NCBI GenBank assembly: GCA_012295275.1
Contig: CM022672.1
Location: 24,575,930 to 24,639,929, forward strand
Length of the DNA stretch: 64,000 nt
Origin: Chrysomallon squamiferum
Lineage: Eukaryota > Mollusca > Gastropoda > Neomphalida > Peltospiridae
Direction: 5' to 3'
Both the position numbers and the translations under genes were made by a program. Below, piece by piece: positions 1-14,300 of the stretch; within the stretch, counting starts at the first letter, position 1, and each line of letters starts with the position of its first letter. Under the pieces are notes generated by a model. That model was given only the letters and a program-made list of their open reading frames with translations, was not told the DNA's origin and searched no databases.

Positions 1-150
1 GATTAGTATTTGATAAGAAACAACAAGTTTTTTTTTTGTTTTTTTTGTCTTCATGTTAAAATCCAGATGTGTTATACCCAGATAAATGTCAAAAGATTCC
101 AATGTTGTTATTGCAAGTCATTTTAAAATATTTCTTTTTTATCCTTTCAG
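1..150 (+). other. Intron end upstream of first visible polycystin exon
   Basis: This stretch is T-rich and ends in a good 3' splice site (tatcctttcag, AG at 149-150). No exon was recognised. The reading frame enters the next exon in phase 1, so the gene continues to the left and its signal peptide and N-terminus lie outside the window. Confidence 0.7.
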
Positions 151-2345
151 ATAATATTTATATGTATAACACAATTTACTCCACTGTTATTTTTGAGGAG
201 GCACAAGCGCATTGTACTCGTTCTGGTGGATTTCTGACAACTATATTTTCTTCACACGAATATGTATTTGTGAAAAAAAAGATTACTAAGTGGACTCAGT
301 ATCCTTATTATATTGGTTAGTTAATAATGTTTTATTACTTTTTTAATTTACACACACACATTTTTTATCTTACAAAACATAAATAAATATAGAGCAGAAA
401 CGTGATCTTTCTAATCAATTGATAGTTGTTTTGTTACTGGAAGAATATTTCTAAAAACAGTAAAAAAAAAAATCATCATTGTTTTTTATTGTTGTTTTTG
501 TGTTTTTCAGTTTGCTCCAGTATATTTTAAGAATTTGTCTTTTATTGCATTTATTTATTTTTGTAAACATTTCTAACCACTACAATAACAAGGAAAGGAG
601 TATATACATATATGTATTATGTGTATATATGTGTGTATATGTATTTAATGGGAAAAACATATTTTCTATAGCTTTTTCTTCAAATTGTGTGCACAGTTCA
701 CTGTTTTTCAATATATTTCAAGTCCAAAGTTAACATTTCATAATTTTTGGCCAGGTTTCAGTATAGTCAAGATTTAATAAATGTCGAAATGATAGTAAAA
801 TAAAAGTTAAAAATACATCCAGATCTTAGAAGCAAACTGCTGCAATTCATTTCAAATTATATCAAGTTCAAATTTAATAACAAAAAAAAAGACTACTAAT
901 AATCATACTTATTGTTGCTTTTCCATTTTTTTTTTGTAGAAAGAAAATAATAATAATTTATCAGTCAGAATAAATAACAAAAAAAAAAAAAAATCTGTCT
1001 TCTTTTCTTATTATAAAGAACATATTTTAAAAAATTTGAAGAATAATTGATATTAATTTAAATTCTGTCCCTAAATCAAATAGCCTGTCTCAATGAGAAC
1101 AGTTTAACACAGAATAAAACAGAACAGCATGTTCATTGCATTTACAAATCATGAATAAAGTGAAATATAAAACAAATGTTTAGAATTTGACATAATATAA
1201 TTGTAGTATTGTCTATATTGGAAGTAAATAAAACAGTATTAATAGACTTTGACTTTTAACAATGTTCTATAAAGATAAACCTTCAAATACAAACTTTGAA
1301 TGTTTCTATATCATTGAATTGAGTATACAGATTATCAGATTTGTTGATAATTACCACGTAAAATAAAAGAGTAATCAGCACATCTAACAAACATGTGTTT
1401 TATGGGTTTCCATAAGAAAAGAAAATCACAGAAACATATCAGTTTAAAGTTATATTAACTTGTTTGAGAGAATTGTCAAACCTTTTCTTTTTATTAAATG
1501 TTTGCAAATGTTTTCACATGTTCAGTTTAAAGTGTAACCTAACATGAGAAACAGCTTAAACCACTTGGTGAAAGTTTAAACAGTGGCCAAAAAGCTTTAA
1601 TTACTTGAAGTTTAATACATTTTTAAATAACTATCCCCAGATTTTGAAATAATCACCATTCTATATGTTTTTGAAGAATGGTAAAATGAATATTATTAAT
1701 GCTTTTTGCATTTCCATATAACAATAATATAAATAAAAATATATCAGTGAAAATCCCAACAACTGATTACAGGACTTACCTTTAGAAACATTCCCATGAC
1801 CAAAACTAAACTTTGGTTTGGTTGAAACTCTGGGTATAACTGACTTGTATACGTTATGAGATATTACAGACACAATAGCTCAACAGGGCCAAGTTTAGTT
1901 TCTGGAAACATAATAATCACTAGCAATATTAGGGTGATTTGTTCTTACCATCTCATATATACTTTAATAATACATCAGATAAAAAATGTCAGTTAAAAGA
2001 TACAAGCTATTTTAAATCTTTTTAATGCTTAGAAAACAAAGTAAATTCAAGATGTTTTTTCAAAAATATCTTTATTGTCAAATACAATTAATGTCTTTTT
2101 AAGTAATGCTTTAATTTATGAAAAATTTAATATTAATATATTTTTTTGCATCATGTATGTTATTATTGCAGGTATGGTGGATTGGGATCAAGATCAGAGT
2201 TACAATTGGTGGATTGATGGGTCTGATGTTGTTTTTAAAATTTTTGACAAACATTTAAATCCAGGTTCTGTTGTCTACATCAAACAAAATATTTGGGCTA
2301 CTGAAGACAAGTCTGATGGACAAATGTTTAGCTGTCGTATTACAG
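151..2345 (+). CDS. Polycystin-like gene exons 1-2: C-type lectin domain 1
   Basis: Exons 151-315 and 2172-2345 are joined in phase 1 (g|gt = Gly). The fold signature is visible: EEAQAHCTRSGGFLTTI, then YYIG and NWWIDGS, ending FSCRITG. This matches the A..C..GG.L..I, WIG, W.DG and terminal Cys positions of C-type lectins. The inner Cys of the W.D..C motif is absent, and no EPN/QPD or WND calcium triad is visible. Calcium-dependent sugar binding is therefore doubtful. The 1.86-kb intron between them shows no gene. Confidence 0.82.
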
Positions 2346-5300
2346 GTAAATAGCAGTCATTCTCTGTAAGACTTTTTGAAAGTGTCAAACTTTTTTTTTG
2401 AAAGTTTCATCTTATTTTCATTTGAAATTGGAAATGTTGAAATTGAATTTTTTAATTGAATTTCTGTAATTTAAGTAGATGTTCTGAATCCTATTTATAA
2501 TAGCTTTAAATCTGAAAAATTAAATCTTTATAAAAAAAATAATTGCTAACTTTGTTTTTATAATATACATGCAGTTTTGGATAACATTTTTCTGAATGCA
2601 CCAAACACTGAAATATTTTGATTAAAATAAAATGATGTCTTTTTCAAGTAAACATCAATAGCATTCACTCTTACTGTATTTCAATTACACAGTGTATATA
2701 CTATACGTTATTATCTTGTACAAACAAAGTAGGGTTAGCAATTTAAAACAATATACTTTATGAACTGTTAATCACACTTATTTGTATTTTAATATTATGA
2801 ACCATTTTTAAAACTTTATCAATGGGTTTGTGTTCTTGTTATTGTTATTATTAATCTTTATTCATATTTAGATGAAGATAGCTATTTGTTGAGTGGTTTC
2901 CATGACATAAAGGATTTTCAGATTACCTCATCACCAGTTTTGAAGACTCGTTCAGCAGTGATGAATTTTGTATTTGGTACTCCAAGGAGTCGCCTTGGTT
3001 CCAGGCAGTATGCATCAGTTTATGCAAATAAGAAAACTTTGAAATATGGGTTGTACTGGTCACCTCAAACCAACACAAATAAGTATTTGAAGGTACGTCT
3101 GTGTACTCAACTTTTGAAATAATAATGAATACAATAAAATATTTTTTATTCATAGAAATCCATGATGAATATCTACTTTCTGTGTTTGCAACTGTAACAG
3201 TATGGAAGAAAGCAGCTGCTTGTTTGTTGGTTAAAGGTTGTAGTGAACCAGTAGGCCTTGTAAAATATTCAGGAGAACTCAAGTGCTTGCTGCAGACCTA
3301 AAGGAATTTGCCTGGTGAATGGATATCCTTTAAATAAAGGCTTTACTGTATTTCAGAATTGAATTAAAACACTACAGCTAGAAATATGTTTCATTTTATA
3401 TTGATATAAACAGTTTAAAATAAATATACTTTTTTTATTGCAGGTTACACTGAATACAGAAAATCGGATAACAGGTGTGATGGTTGTTGGATTTGACTGT
3501 GACAAGTCCATTGTAAAGTTTTATTTAACCTACAGAACAGTTGATGAAACTTCAAGTCATAAATCTAAGGTATAAAGGATATTTAAAACCCAAGTATTAC
3601 CTCTACTGAGGCTAATTATTAACTAATTACATCAAACTGGGTCTCAAAGCATAATTCTAAGTTTTGAACAATAACTTTAAAAAAAAGAAGATTATCTGCT
3701 TTGGCTTTGATTTGATTTTCATATTAATCAAAATAAAGCTTCATAAACCTTATTTAAATATTTTATTAATTGCTTAAGAGCAACTGTAATACAAAAGAAA
3801 GATGTTTTTAAAATAAAAATAAAAAGCAAAAAATAAATAATAAATAAAATAAAAATAAATAATAATAGTTAACAAGTAAAGGAATTCACTGCATTGTTTA
3901 ATGTAGTGACAAAGGATTCATAAATAAATTTAAATACACATAATAAAAGTTATTATGCAACCCCCAAACAAAAATTTATTTACATTTTAAAAAATATAAA
4001 AAATGTGGAATTGCAAAAAGAACACGAAAAAAGTATATGCATCCAAATTTATCTTTTCAGAAAATATTATTTTGGGTGTATGTAGTGAAAGTTTAAGTGT
4101 TCAATAGTGCCATACATATTTTTGAAGAAATTATCTATTTAAATGGTAATACAGCAGTAAATAAACTTGCAAAAAAAAGGAGGGAAAAGTAAAAAGAAAA
4201 TACAAAATAATAAACACACAGACTCAGACACATACACATACAATGCTAGAAGTTTAAACAAATTAAATAATAATAAAAATGTTGTAAAAAAAAAAAAATT
4301 AATTTAGAAATGTTAAAAATATCTAAATCTACAGTACATATAAATAGTTATTTAAGTCAAACAAATTTCCATGAACGTTTTTCAAAACAGCAATTGTGAT
4401 TATATCATTCAAGATTTTCAGTGTTCCTCCAGAATCAAAGAAACTCAATCTCATTAGGCCAAGCTTCAAAGCAACTCAGATTTCATTGAAAATTACTGAC
4501 GACACTGTCTGCAATGGCTATCAGTGGGATTTAACGGGGCGTTTTACAGGTGAGAAATCTTAATCTTAGCACAGATTGGGTGTATCACTAATCCCACTAA
4601 GTAAGTGTGTGTGTGTGTGTATGTGTGTGTGTATATATGAGTTTTATAACTGAACAAAAAATGATGAGTGTTTGTTTATATGCTGCAGGATAATCTAATC
4701 AAGAGAGATGAAAATATATAAAATAGCTTACCCTGCCAGATTATGTTCAAAAACCTTGCTAGAAATTGTTGTGCCAGTTTTACCACTAGATTCTCAGGCT
4801 TCAGTCTTGTTTCTAGATCAAGATGTAGATGATTCTGTCAGCTCTGCACATGCTTATGTGTAATTTATTTGAATGTATATTTTGTTAAATATGTTAATTC
4901 CATTATATTTAACTGTACCATTTGTTAAAATTTACTTTTCATTTAATATTTCTGTTTCTTCATTGTCCAACTGATACTGATTCACATGATATTTTAAAGG
5001 TTTTATGAGCTGGTTAGCACGCTTTAGAAGTAGCCCTTCTATGATCTGAGGTTTTCATTAAGCTGGTACCTCTCTAGTGACATCAGTGGCAAATTAGTAT
5101 TTTCAATTAATTTCTCAGTATTTTTAAACATTAATCATAGTCTTAAAACCATTAAAAATTATATTTAAATCTGAATTATATAAGTTATAGGTGTGAGTTT
5201 TTGAGTTAAAAACAAAAGATTTTTTGAAAACTGAATTGCTAATTCATTTGAAACAAAGACAGTGGAAAGCTCATGTTGTAAATTAAGTTGGATTCAGTGC

Positions 5301-8300
5301 CTAGCACTATTAATTTGTTTTTATTACCATTTTTTAAAATTTATTATTGTAATGCTAAACTATGATCACAGACGTGCTGAACGCTAATATAGCTGTAAAT
5401 TGAGAATAATAACATATTACTTACAATATGGTTTACTTATGTAGGGTATTTTGCCTTGCAGAATAACAGTAAATCATAGTAAAAAAATAATAATAAATGG
5501 GAGATTTTCAAACTTAAGTTTATGTTATTTTCAAATTTAAATATAATGAAATGAAATTAAAATATTAAAAACAAATGCATTCATGGTAATAAACATAGAT
5601 TTCACTTAACTTCTGAAGTTCTTTTATAAACTGCGTATACAATTCCTTGGTGAGTAAAAAATAATATTCTTGCTATTTTAAATTATTTTAATTATTTTCA
5701 TTAATGTATATATTTTGTACATCTTTAGTTTTGAAATATCAAATGAAAATGATGATGTATTTGGAAATTTGAGATTAACAAAATAGTTAGTGAAATACTC
5801 ATTCAATTTTAATTGTTTTCAGTATAAAAAAAATATTTGTTTTTGTTAATTTTAATAATTCATCAATCCCTTATTTCATTAACTGTACACTCTAATTCCA
5901 TTGTAAATTTTTTTTAAAATTGATTTTTATATTTTTAAATGCTCTCTGTTTTGCATATATTTAATTATTTCTTCTTTTTTTAATATATAACTTTATTATT
6001 ATTATGTATTTTTATTAAATTGAAAATTATTTTATTTAAAAAAATGTTTTATTAACTTCAAACTTGTTTTAAAATTATCTTTTTGTGGTTCGTAGGTAAA
6101 GGCATAATTTCTGAATGTTATTCAAGACCTTGTGAACATATATGTATTGAGACACCAGAGAGTTATTACTGCAGATGTAAGAAAAATTATCATCTTTTTA
6201 TTGATGGAAAATCATGTTTACCAGGTAACATCATAAGACTTGAAATATGTATGTACTGCACAATAGATAATTATTTTATTAATCTGTATATAAAAAAGCT
6301 TTATTTCATCTTTTTTTATTTTTTAAAATTTTTTATTTATTTGTTTGTTTGTTTATTTATTTATTTATTTATTATTTTTTTGCTTATTATTTCTTTTATT
6401 ATTCTGTTTTATTTATGTAAATATAAGTTATATGAATGTAATAATTTAAATAATTTGCAGACTCATAGTTAGGGAGCTTCTTCTTATTATTATTATTAAT
6501 CTTTTTTTCCTTTCAATTATTCAAACAATACTCGTGTGTTTTCATAAATTTGTAGATTTCCAAACATTTTTTTAATTAATTTGTTTTCTTTCTTTTCAAT
6601 ACAAATGTATAATTCAGGCAGGTTAATACATATTTAGTTTAATAAAGACCCTTTTTCTGTAAATTAACAGCATTAAATGGCAAATACATTTTATTATCAT
6701 TATAATGTAATGTAATGAATGATTGTATTATTTGTCGAAAAAGAGATAACATTGTCTGCCCACAGATATAGTTCTCACTTCAGGATAAGGCAGATACTGT
6801 TATTACATATTACTGTATTGGTTATATTTCAGTTCCAAGTAGCCTTGTTCATTAAGTACATTTGGATCACTTGCTTCTAACTTCTTTATAAATATAATTT
6901 AACAGAGAAATGAATCATTTATTTTGATTTATATATCCAGTTACTGACAGTTATAAATACAGCCATAATTAATATTAGTACCACAGTTTGTATAATTAAT
7001 TTGGTAAAACTTACATTGTCAATAATGCTTTTTTTAAATTTTCTTAACAGATATTAGTCCAGTTGAGGACAGCATATATCTTGCACCAGACTATTATGAA
7101 TTTAAAAACCTATTTCAAAGTTATGTGCAAAAGGGTGCTTATTATCAATTCTTTCCTGATAGAAAAGATTTTACTGCAGCAACTGAACACTGTGCAAAAC
7201 AAGGAGGATTTCTGCCTTCTGTTCATAAGATCTCAGAGCACAGATTCATATACCGACAACTTCTGAAACACCCACAGTGTTCTAAATGGTTCTTAGGTAA
7301 ATATATGCTTCTGTTTTTGAATTATTTTGAATAATCTACCAGCTTATCTCTCTGATGTAAAGTCAGTTAACTAGTAAGTTTGCCTTTTTCAATGATAAAG
7401 CCATGAACTAACCACACACACACACACATAATTAAACCAACACCCAAACCCCACCAATAAATAAAAATAAATAAAATCATAAAAAAATTAGTGTAGTAAT
7501 CATTAATGTTAAATAATGCTTAAATCATGTCATTAGTAGTTCAAGCCATTTGATTTCTACTTTAGAGCTAAACTGTGTAGAGAGTACCATTCAGCTAATA
7601 AGATATATTAATTTTATTATAATTCTTTTAAGCAATATGGAACTTTTCTCCCACAGAGGCATACTATAAGACATAATTAAGTTTAAAGTGCATGTACACC
7701 AAATAACAATATAAGAAAAATTTGTATTGAAAAGTTTGAAGGTAAGCATACAATAAAAAGGATTTGCTGCAGAGAATCAAAATTTGTGTGGCAGTTTCAG
7801 TGTCTAATTCAATTGGTTGATTATACAGAAGGCAAGGAAAGGTTGTATTATCGGAGTTGTATGGATAGAGCACAGGTTTTTTTTTCTTAAATTCACATTT
7901 CAAATCCTCTAAATACTTCTTTGTGTGTGCCGCATAACATAAAATAATAATAAAAAAAAAATGATCTCAATATTATGATTTATTGTTCTCTTCAAAAACA
8001 AAACTTTCAAATCTGCTTTTTGTTCTAATGAATAAACAGTAAGAGATAAAATACAAAATTGAGAATATTAAGGAAACGCTCTGATATATGTTTCTTTTTA
8101 AAATTTATATCCAACAGATCCAGTGAACTATAAATTTTTTTTTATCAAAGGTCATTTATCCAATCACAAAAACATATAGGGTCATTCCATGTCAAATCAC
8201 CCCAAAAAACTTGGTATACTTGTTGACTGGGATCCCACAGCACCATATCGGAAATTTTAGTGTCTTTGGAGGATTTATTAAGCATTTGAAAGCACCCATG

Positions 8301-11300
8301 CTAACAATTCTTAAACATCTAGTGAGTGCTTGCTTAGGATGGCGATTAAGGGGATCACAACACTTTTTGGTATGATGGTGTTGATAACATACATTGTGAG
8401 GAGAGTAAAAGCTGCAGTTAGCCCTGGAAGAAATAAGGATTTTTGTTATTGGCCTGCACCTTCAATTCAGTAGAATAAAGTCAGTGCTTTCCTAAATATC
8501 AAATCAAATCCTGAAACTCTTTCAGTAAAGTTAAGCAGTCATAAAATGACAGCAGAGTACATGTGTCAGAAATCACAGTTTATCAAGGTGAAAGTAGACC
8601 TTGTTCGTACTCTGTTCCTAAGACTGGGTGTACACATGCATTATGCAGTACATCACTTGATGAAGTCTGATTTCAGACTAGTTTGTACTGTAGTTGACTG
8701 AAACCTTGTTCAAAACCATTGGCAAGGCCACATGACATGATAAAATGACTTAATAGGTTTTATGAAGAAAAGATAATGCTTACATATCAACATCTGACAT
8801 TGAGTCCAATAGGAAAGCTTCAGACTGTCAATGAAATGCAGATGAAGAAACTTCTTTGTCTTAAATTTCTAATTGCCATGTGCTCAATGGGGATTGCACC
8901 AGGGGATTTAAAGGAGTTCCTGACCTACCTGAAGCATCACTTCCTGTTAACCCTTTCAGCCTGATTGTGTAGAACATGTCATGCTATTTGGCATTTTTTC
9001 ATATCCTTCAGGCATTCCTTCAGACATGTCAGGTGGGTTTTAACTCCAAAGATGAGTTTTTGGTCTCAGAGAAGTGTATACATGTAGAAAATGTACATTG
9101 TAATGCATTGTATCAATCATCCATGCAGCTATGCATTTTTTAAATTTATATTATGGCTAAACAAAAAATTACACCTAGATAAAACTTTTATATGTTTTAG
9201 TTAACATGTGGGAGATTAAATTTCAATAAAGGTCATTTCAAGGTCACGTGATCCACAAGGTCAATTTCAAGGTCATAGCAAAGGTCAAAAGGTAAATGTA
9301 CCCCAACATTTTCCAAACTGAACAATAATGGCAGATTTGGAATATTGTCATATTGCCTTTTCAACAATACCAATTTTATGAATACTGGCCTAGTAGTTCC
9401 TGAGATATGAGGGTTCAAAGGTTGGTGGTCAAACCCATTTTTGCCAAAAATCTCAAAATTCCGTGGGCCATATCTCCCACACCACTGATCCGATTGGCCT
9501 AAAATTTCAGATTTGGTGCTGTGGGATCCCAGAAAACAAGTATACCAAGTTTTATAAAAATCTAAGACGGTCGGGTTTAACCCACTGGGTGATTTGACAC
9601 GGAATAACCCTATAACAAACAAATAAACAAAGATAATTTTAACCGCTTTTATTTCAGGCCTAAAAGGAAATTATTTGATGCATACTGCCTGGCAGGATGA
9701 CAGTTGGGTTGATTTTACATTGTTTGCTCGTACTGTTCCCGATTATTCATACCAAGCAAATGTTGTTTTCATGGATAAGAATTTACATTACAAGTGGGAT
9801 TTTGCTCCTGTTCACCAGATAAGTGCATGTGTAATTTGTCAGTATAAGCACAGGGGTGAGTTCATATTTGAAATTAGAATTTCTGTATATTGGAAATTGG
9901 ATAACATGTATATTTTATAAACACAAGAAAAACATTTCACCTTAGAAACTTTTCTCATTCTGAAATCTTTCTAATCTTATGAACTATTTAATTTGAAATA
10001 TCATCGGTTATATCTTGGTATTTCTGAAAAAGTAGCAAATTTGGTCCTTCATTTAGGATTACATGTCTGTAGAGAAAAGTTGCAAGTAACTAGAAATATC
10101 AAATCCTAGTTAAATATAACATTATTATGTTATATTAATAACCTCTACATTTAGCATTTTAATCACTTATATTATTACAGTCAAAGGAAATATTAATTCC
10201 TGAATTTTAAAAATAACTTATTTATAAAATCACTACCTATATATTTTGTAAGAACAAAAATTTGCATTTATAGCTAATAAATGATGTGTGTAAAAGCATA
10301 AGAAATTTAATTTATTATTATTTCCAGACTGTGATCGACCAATACTTAAAGATAGAATCAGACTCATCAAATGGAGATATAAACCCCTGACACTCAGTAA
10401 AAGGTTTAATAATTTGATTCTGAATCTTGAGAATGAGCTGTCTTTTTACGCTATCTCTGAAAAAGAAGGATACGTTCAGGTGTGCTCATTTTATAATTTT
10501 CAGCAAGTGTAAAAATAATGTTTGTGTTCTCAGATTTATTAAATAATTTTTAAATTACATTTATTATTATTATTATTATTATTATATTTGTTGTTGGTTA
10601 TCAAAATTATTTTTTATAACCTTAAAGGCTACACTATGCATGGACTTTAAAACTTGATCCCATATAACTAAGGATTTAGAATAATAAAAAACAAATTCTA
10701 GTGAATAAACAGTGTAATGGAGTTAACAATAAAAGCTATAAAGTATATCTATCACAATCAATTTGAGATCATTGTAAGGCTGCAGGGTATACAACATTCT
10801 TGGTTTTTCCATTGGGAGTGTGGATGAATAAATTCTTTCCATTTCCAACTGTTGACCATCCCACATAGGGCTGACCATGAGAGAAGAATTAATATAGATT
10901 TTCATTTTTGTTTTTCAAAGATATAATATTTATATTTTGTTTCCAGTAAATACTTAGAGAAAGGATAAAACAATAATAGTCTACTGTATTTCTTATTGTT
11001 CTTAAATACATTTTCTGTCGAACAAAATGATTATATGTTTGCTGGAAAATAGATTAAGATAGACACTGCTGCAACATTAATCTTTTTATATTGATGTAAA
11101 ATGACATCATGTAACCAAACACATTACATTATTAAATAAATATGCATCATGCAAAATCATGAAAGCTGATTAACCAAAGACATTAGATGGTGACAGTTGA
11201 GTTGATATGGTGGACCTACTGACATATCTCGATATCATAGTCTCAAGCATAATCACTTTTATGTTTCTTTTGTCAGAATGTTTGTGAACATACAAAGCAA

Positions 11301-14300
11301 GACATATACATTTGATTTTATTTATATAGATTTATCACACTGGTTTATTATTGTGTGTAGGTTATGATAATAAACTAATAATTTATTTTTTTCCTAAGCC
11401 ACTTTTTTTAAAGTTGTCTCTTTAAGATTGAATATTCTTACTGTTTTCAGCTGTTTCATTTCATAAACCCTTAGATAACAGTGTGTTTTTAAATGATTTG
11501 TGCAATTTTCAGGAAATATCTGATTTATGTATATATTTGTGGTATGTTGAACAAATAATTTATGATTTTAGTGCTTTTTGCATTATTTTCTGTGATGTAT
11601 GTTGTTATATTCAGAAATATATGAAATTTATGAAGAAAAGGAAAACAGTAAACACATAAACATACATAACCCCTCCCCAGAAACCCCTACCAAAAAAAAA
11701 AAACGAGATTTAATTCATCAACTTCTTTATTCACTGACTACATAAGTCTTCTGATGCTAAGATTCTAATGTTTAACAACATTTGGAAATAAAATACAATG
11801 TAATATTTTTAGTCTATTTTGCTTTCTTCAGATATTTAAATACATAATATTTTTAAAAAAGAAGAATATAAACCTTTGAAATAAATTAGATATGAGGAAA
11901 TTTAGATTGAGAATTTCTCATTTGGGATTTATGATAATCTTTCATAATACTGCATAAATTTGTAAAGTTTATTTTAATTTTGTAGGCTGATTTTCTAGTT
12001 GAATCCATCCTATATTTGTTCAAGTGCATTTCAAACTCAGGAGCTTCAGAGACAGAACCCAATAAAAATGTATTCAACATTGAATATTCACTAGATCAGT
12101 TTGAAGACTTTTCTGTTATAGCAGACAAAAATGGTCAACCACAGGTAAGTTTGTGTTCCAGAATAATGTAATCCTTTCTATTAATTTTTAAGTATTATTA
12201 TTATTTTTATTTTATTATTCATTCTGTTCAGAGGTTGTATTCTAAACAACCATTAGTAATGTTTTTAATTTAATAATTATACATGAAAAGTGCAATCTGA
12301 TTTTAATCTTTAGTCTCTCCAAAAGTGAAAGAATTGATATTTTATATTATGAATGAAAGCTCTGTTTAAGAAAACACAGTCTGGGTTATCTGGGCTATCA
12401 GCTGTTTGATAAAAATAGCAGAAACATTATTAAACTAATGATATTATATATTTGTTTAATTAGGTGTTGCATTGAGGGTATTTCAAATGTTATTTACAGA
12501 AAAAAAACAAAAATTGAGCAAGAAATCCTTTCAGACTCCAAAAACAAAAAAGTTCAAATAATTAATTAAATCATTATGTTTTATTTTAATTTAAATATGC
12601 AGCAATAAATTAATAAAGATATTTAAAAAAAAGAAATTAAACCTTTTTATTATTTGATATTTCATTCTATAATTCAGACTAACCTTGGGCCTGCATCTAT
12701 TTGACCTTTAAATCCAGGGTTGGATGATTTAAATCAAAGAATGCAATTTATCACATATTTAATAAAATTGATATTAAATCACTTTTTCAAAAACTGACAA
12801 AAATTGTTTGAATATCCTTTTAATTTCTGACATTAACTGATTCCACCACCTATCATAATTACTTAATCAGTATCAATACAGTTATAATTTTAAATTAAAA
12901 AAAAAAAAATTGTTTAATTGTTATTACTCAATTTTAGTGGTGCACCCATATCTATAAAATTTAAATATTTAAATTCCTAAAGTCTCAGACTTTATATTGA
13001 TGGCAAATTTTTAAAGAAATAAGGCATTTAATCATGCGATATTCTTTAATTTAATGGAATGGTTCACAGTGATTATAATGTTTTAATCATCAGGCTGAAA
13101 GAAACCTAACCCATTTTTCCTTAGGAATATTTATGAGACATAAAAATGCCTCTTTTAGCCAATAATGCAGATTTCATAAACCATGACAAAATAAACTTTC
13201 TGTGGTATTTTTGAGATATCTGATGCGGGATTAGTGGACAACAATCTTTGAATTTGGTTAATTGTGTTAATTATGCTAAAGTCTAGATTTATCATAAAAT
13301 TGACAAAAGCAAGAAATTAGCAACGACAAATAGTTATTTTCAACTTTATTCTCTTTTATTAAATCAATTAAATATTAAAATGACTTTGCCTTAATTAGAA
13401 GCTGAATTTTTCTTAAATAATTTTTTGAAGATATTTTCATGTGGTCCTCAAGCATTTGCAGTTCATTCAATTCGACTGGCGCAGCCTGTCACAGCTAGAT
13501 TTATTAGAATGTCCTGGAAGTATGAAAAGAGACATTATTTCTCAATTTCCATTGAACTGTTTGGATGTGCAACAAGAACTTCAGGTAACATGCCATTTTA
13601 GAAAGTACAAGGTACTAAAAGTAATTTTAATCAAAGAAAATGTTTTAATATTCTGAATATGAATGTTTTATGTTCACTTTTAAATGAGTGCATTTCAGTA
13701 AAGTAATTGTTTATTTTTTAACTGATTTTCTTTACTGTTTAATTTATTTATTAATTTATTGATACAAAATAAATAAAAAGGAAAATTCATGTTACATAAT
13801 TAATTTTGCATTGTTATTAATTGATAATTTATATACATCTCTTCTTGATATGGGATTGCTATCAATTAATCTAAGTATCCATGATCAAAATAAAGGTAAT
13901 TTTCACACACTGATGAGCATCCTGTGATCCAGACAATTAAAATAAATAGCTCTATTTTATTAAAATATTTTTAATTTTGCACAGTAGTGGACACATGCCT
14001 ATACTAATAGTTATTTAAAAAAAAAAAAAATAGCTGTAAGATCATTTTACAAAAAAAAAAAACCAAAAACCTACAAAACAACAAATATGGTTGCTAGATG
14101 TGAAAATTATTGATAATTTTTCTCTTCATGCTGGATTAACAGTTTTACAGATGAAGATTTTCTATGATTAAAATAAATATAATTATATGCGTTTTGCCCA
14201 TGTAAAGAAAGAAAATCCAATTACTCTATCCATCTTAATTCCTGGCTAAGTGATGACATGAATATACTTTTTGGCAAAAAGTAGGGTTAATTTAATTTAA

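Noticed and set aside
5000-5090. tRNA-like SINE head (gctggttagcacgcttt)
   Set aside because: It faintly resembles an A box, but no B box or tail at the right distance is visible.
9233-9622. 129-residue minus-strand open frame
   Set aside because: It lies wholly inside the inverted-repeat transposon and runs across its terminal repeat. No transposase or other domain is visible.
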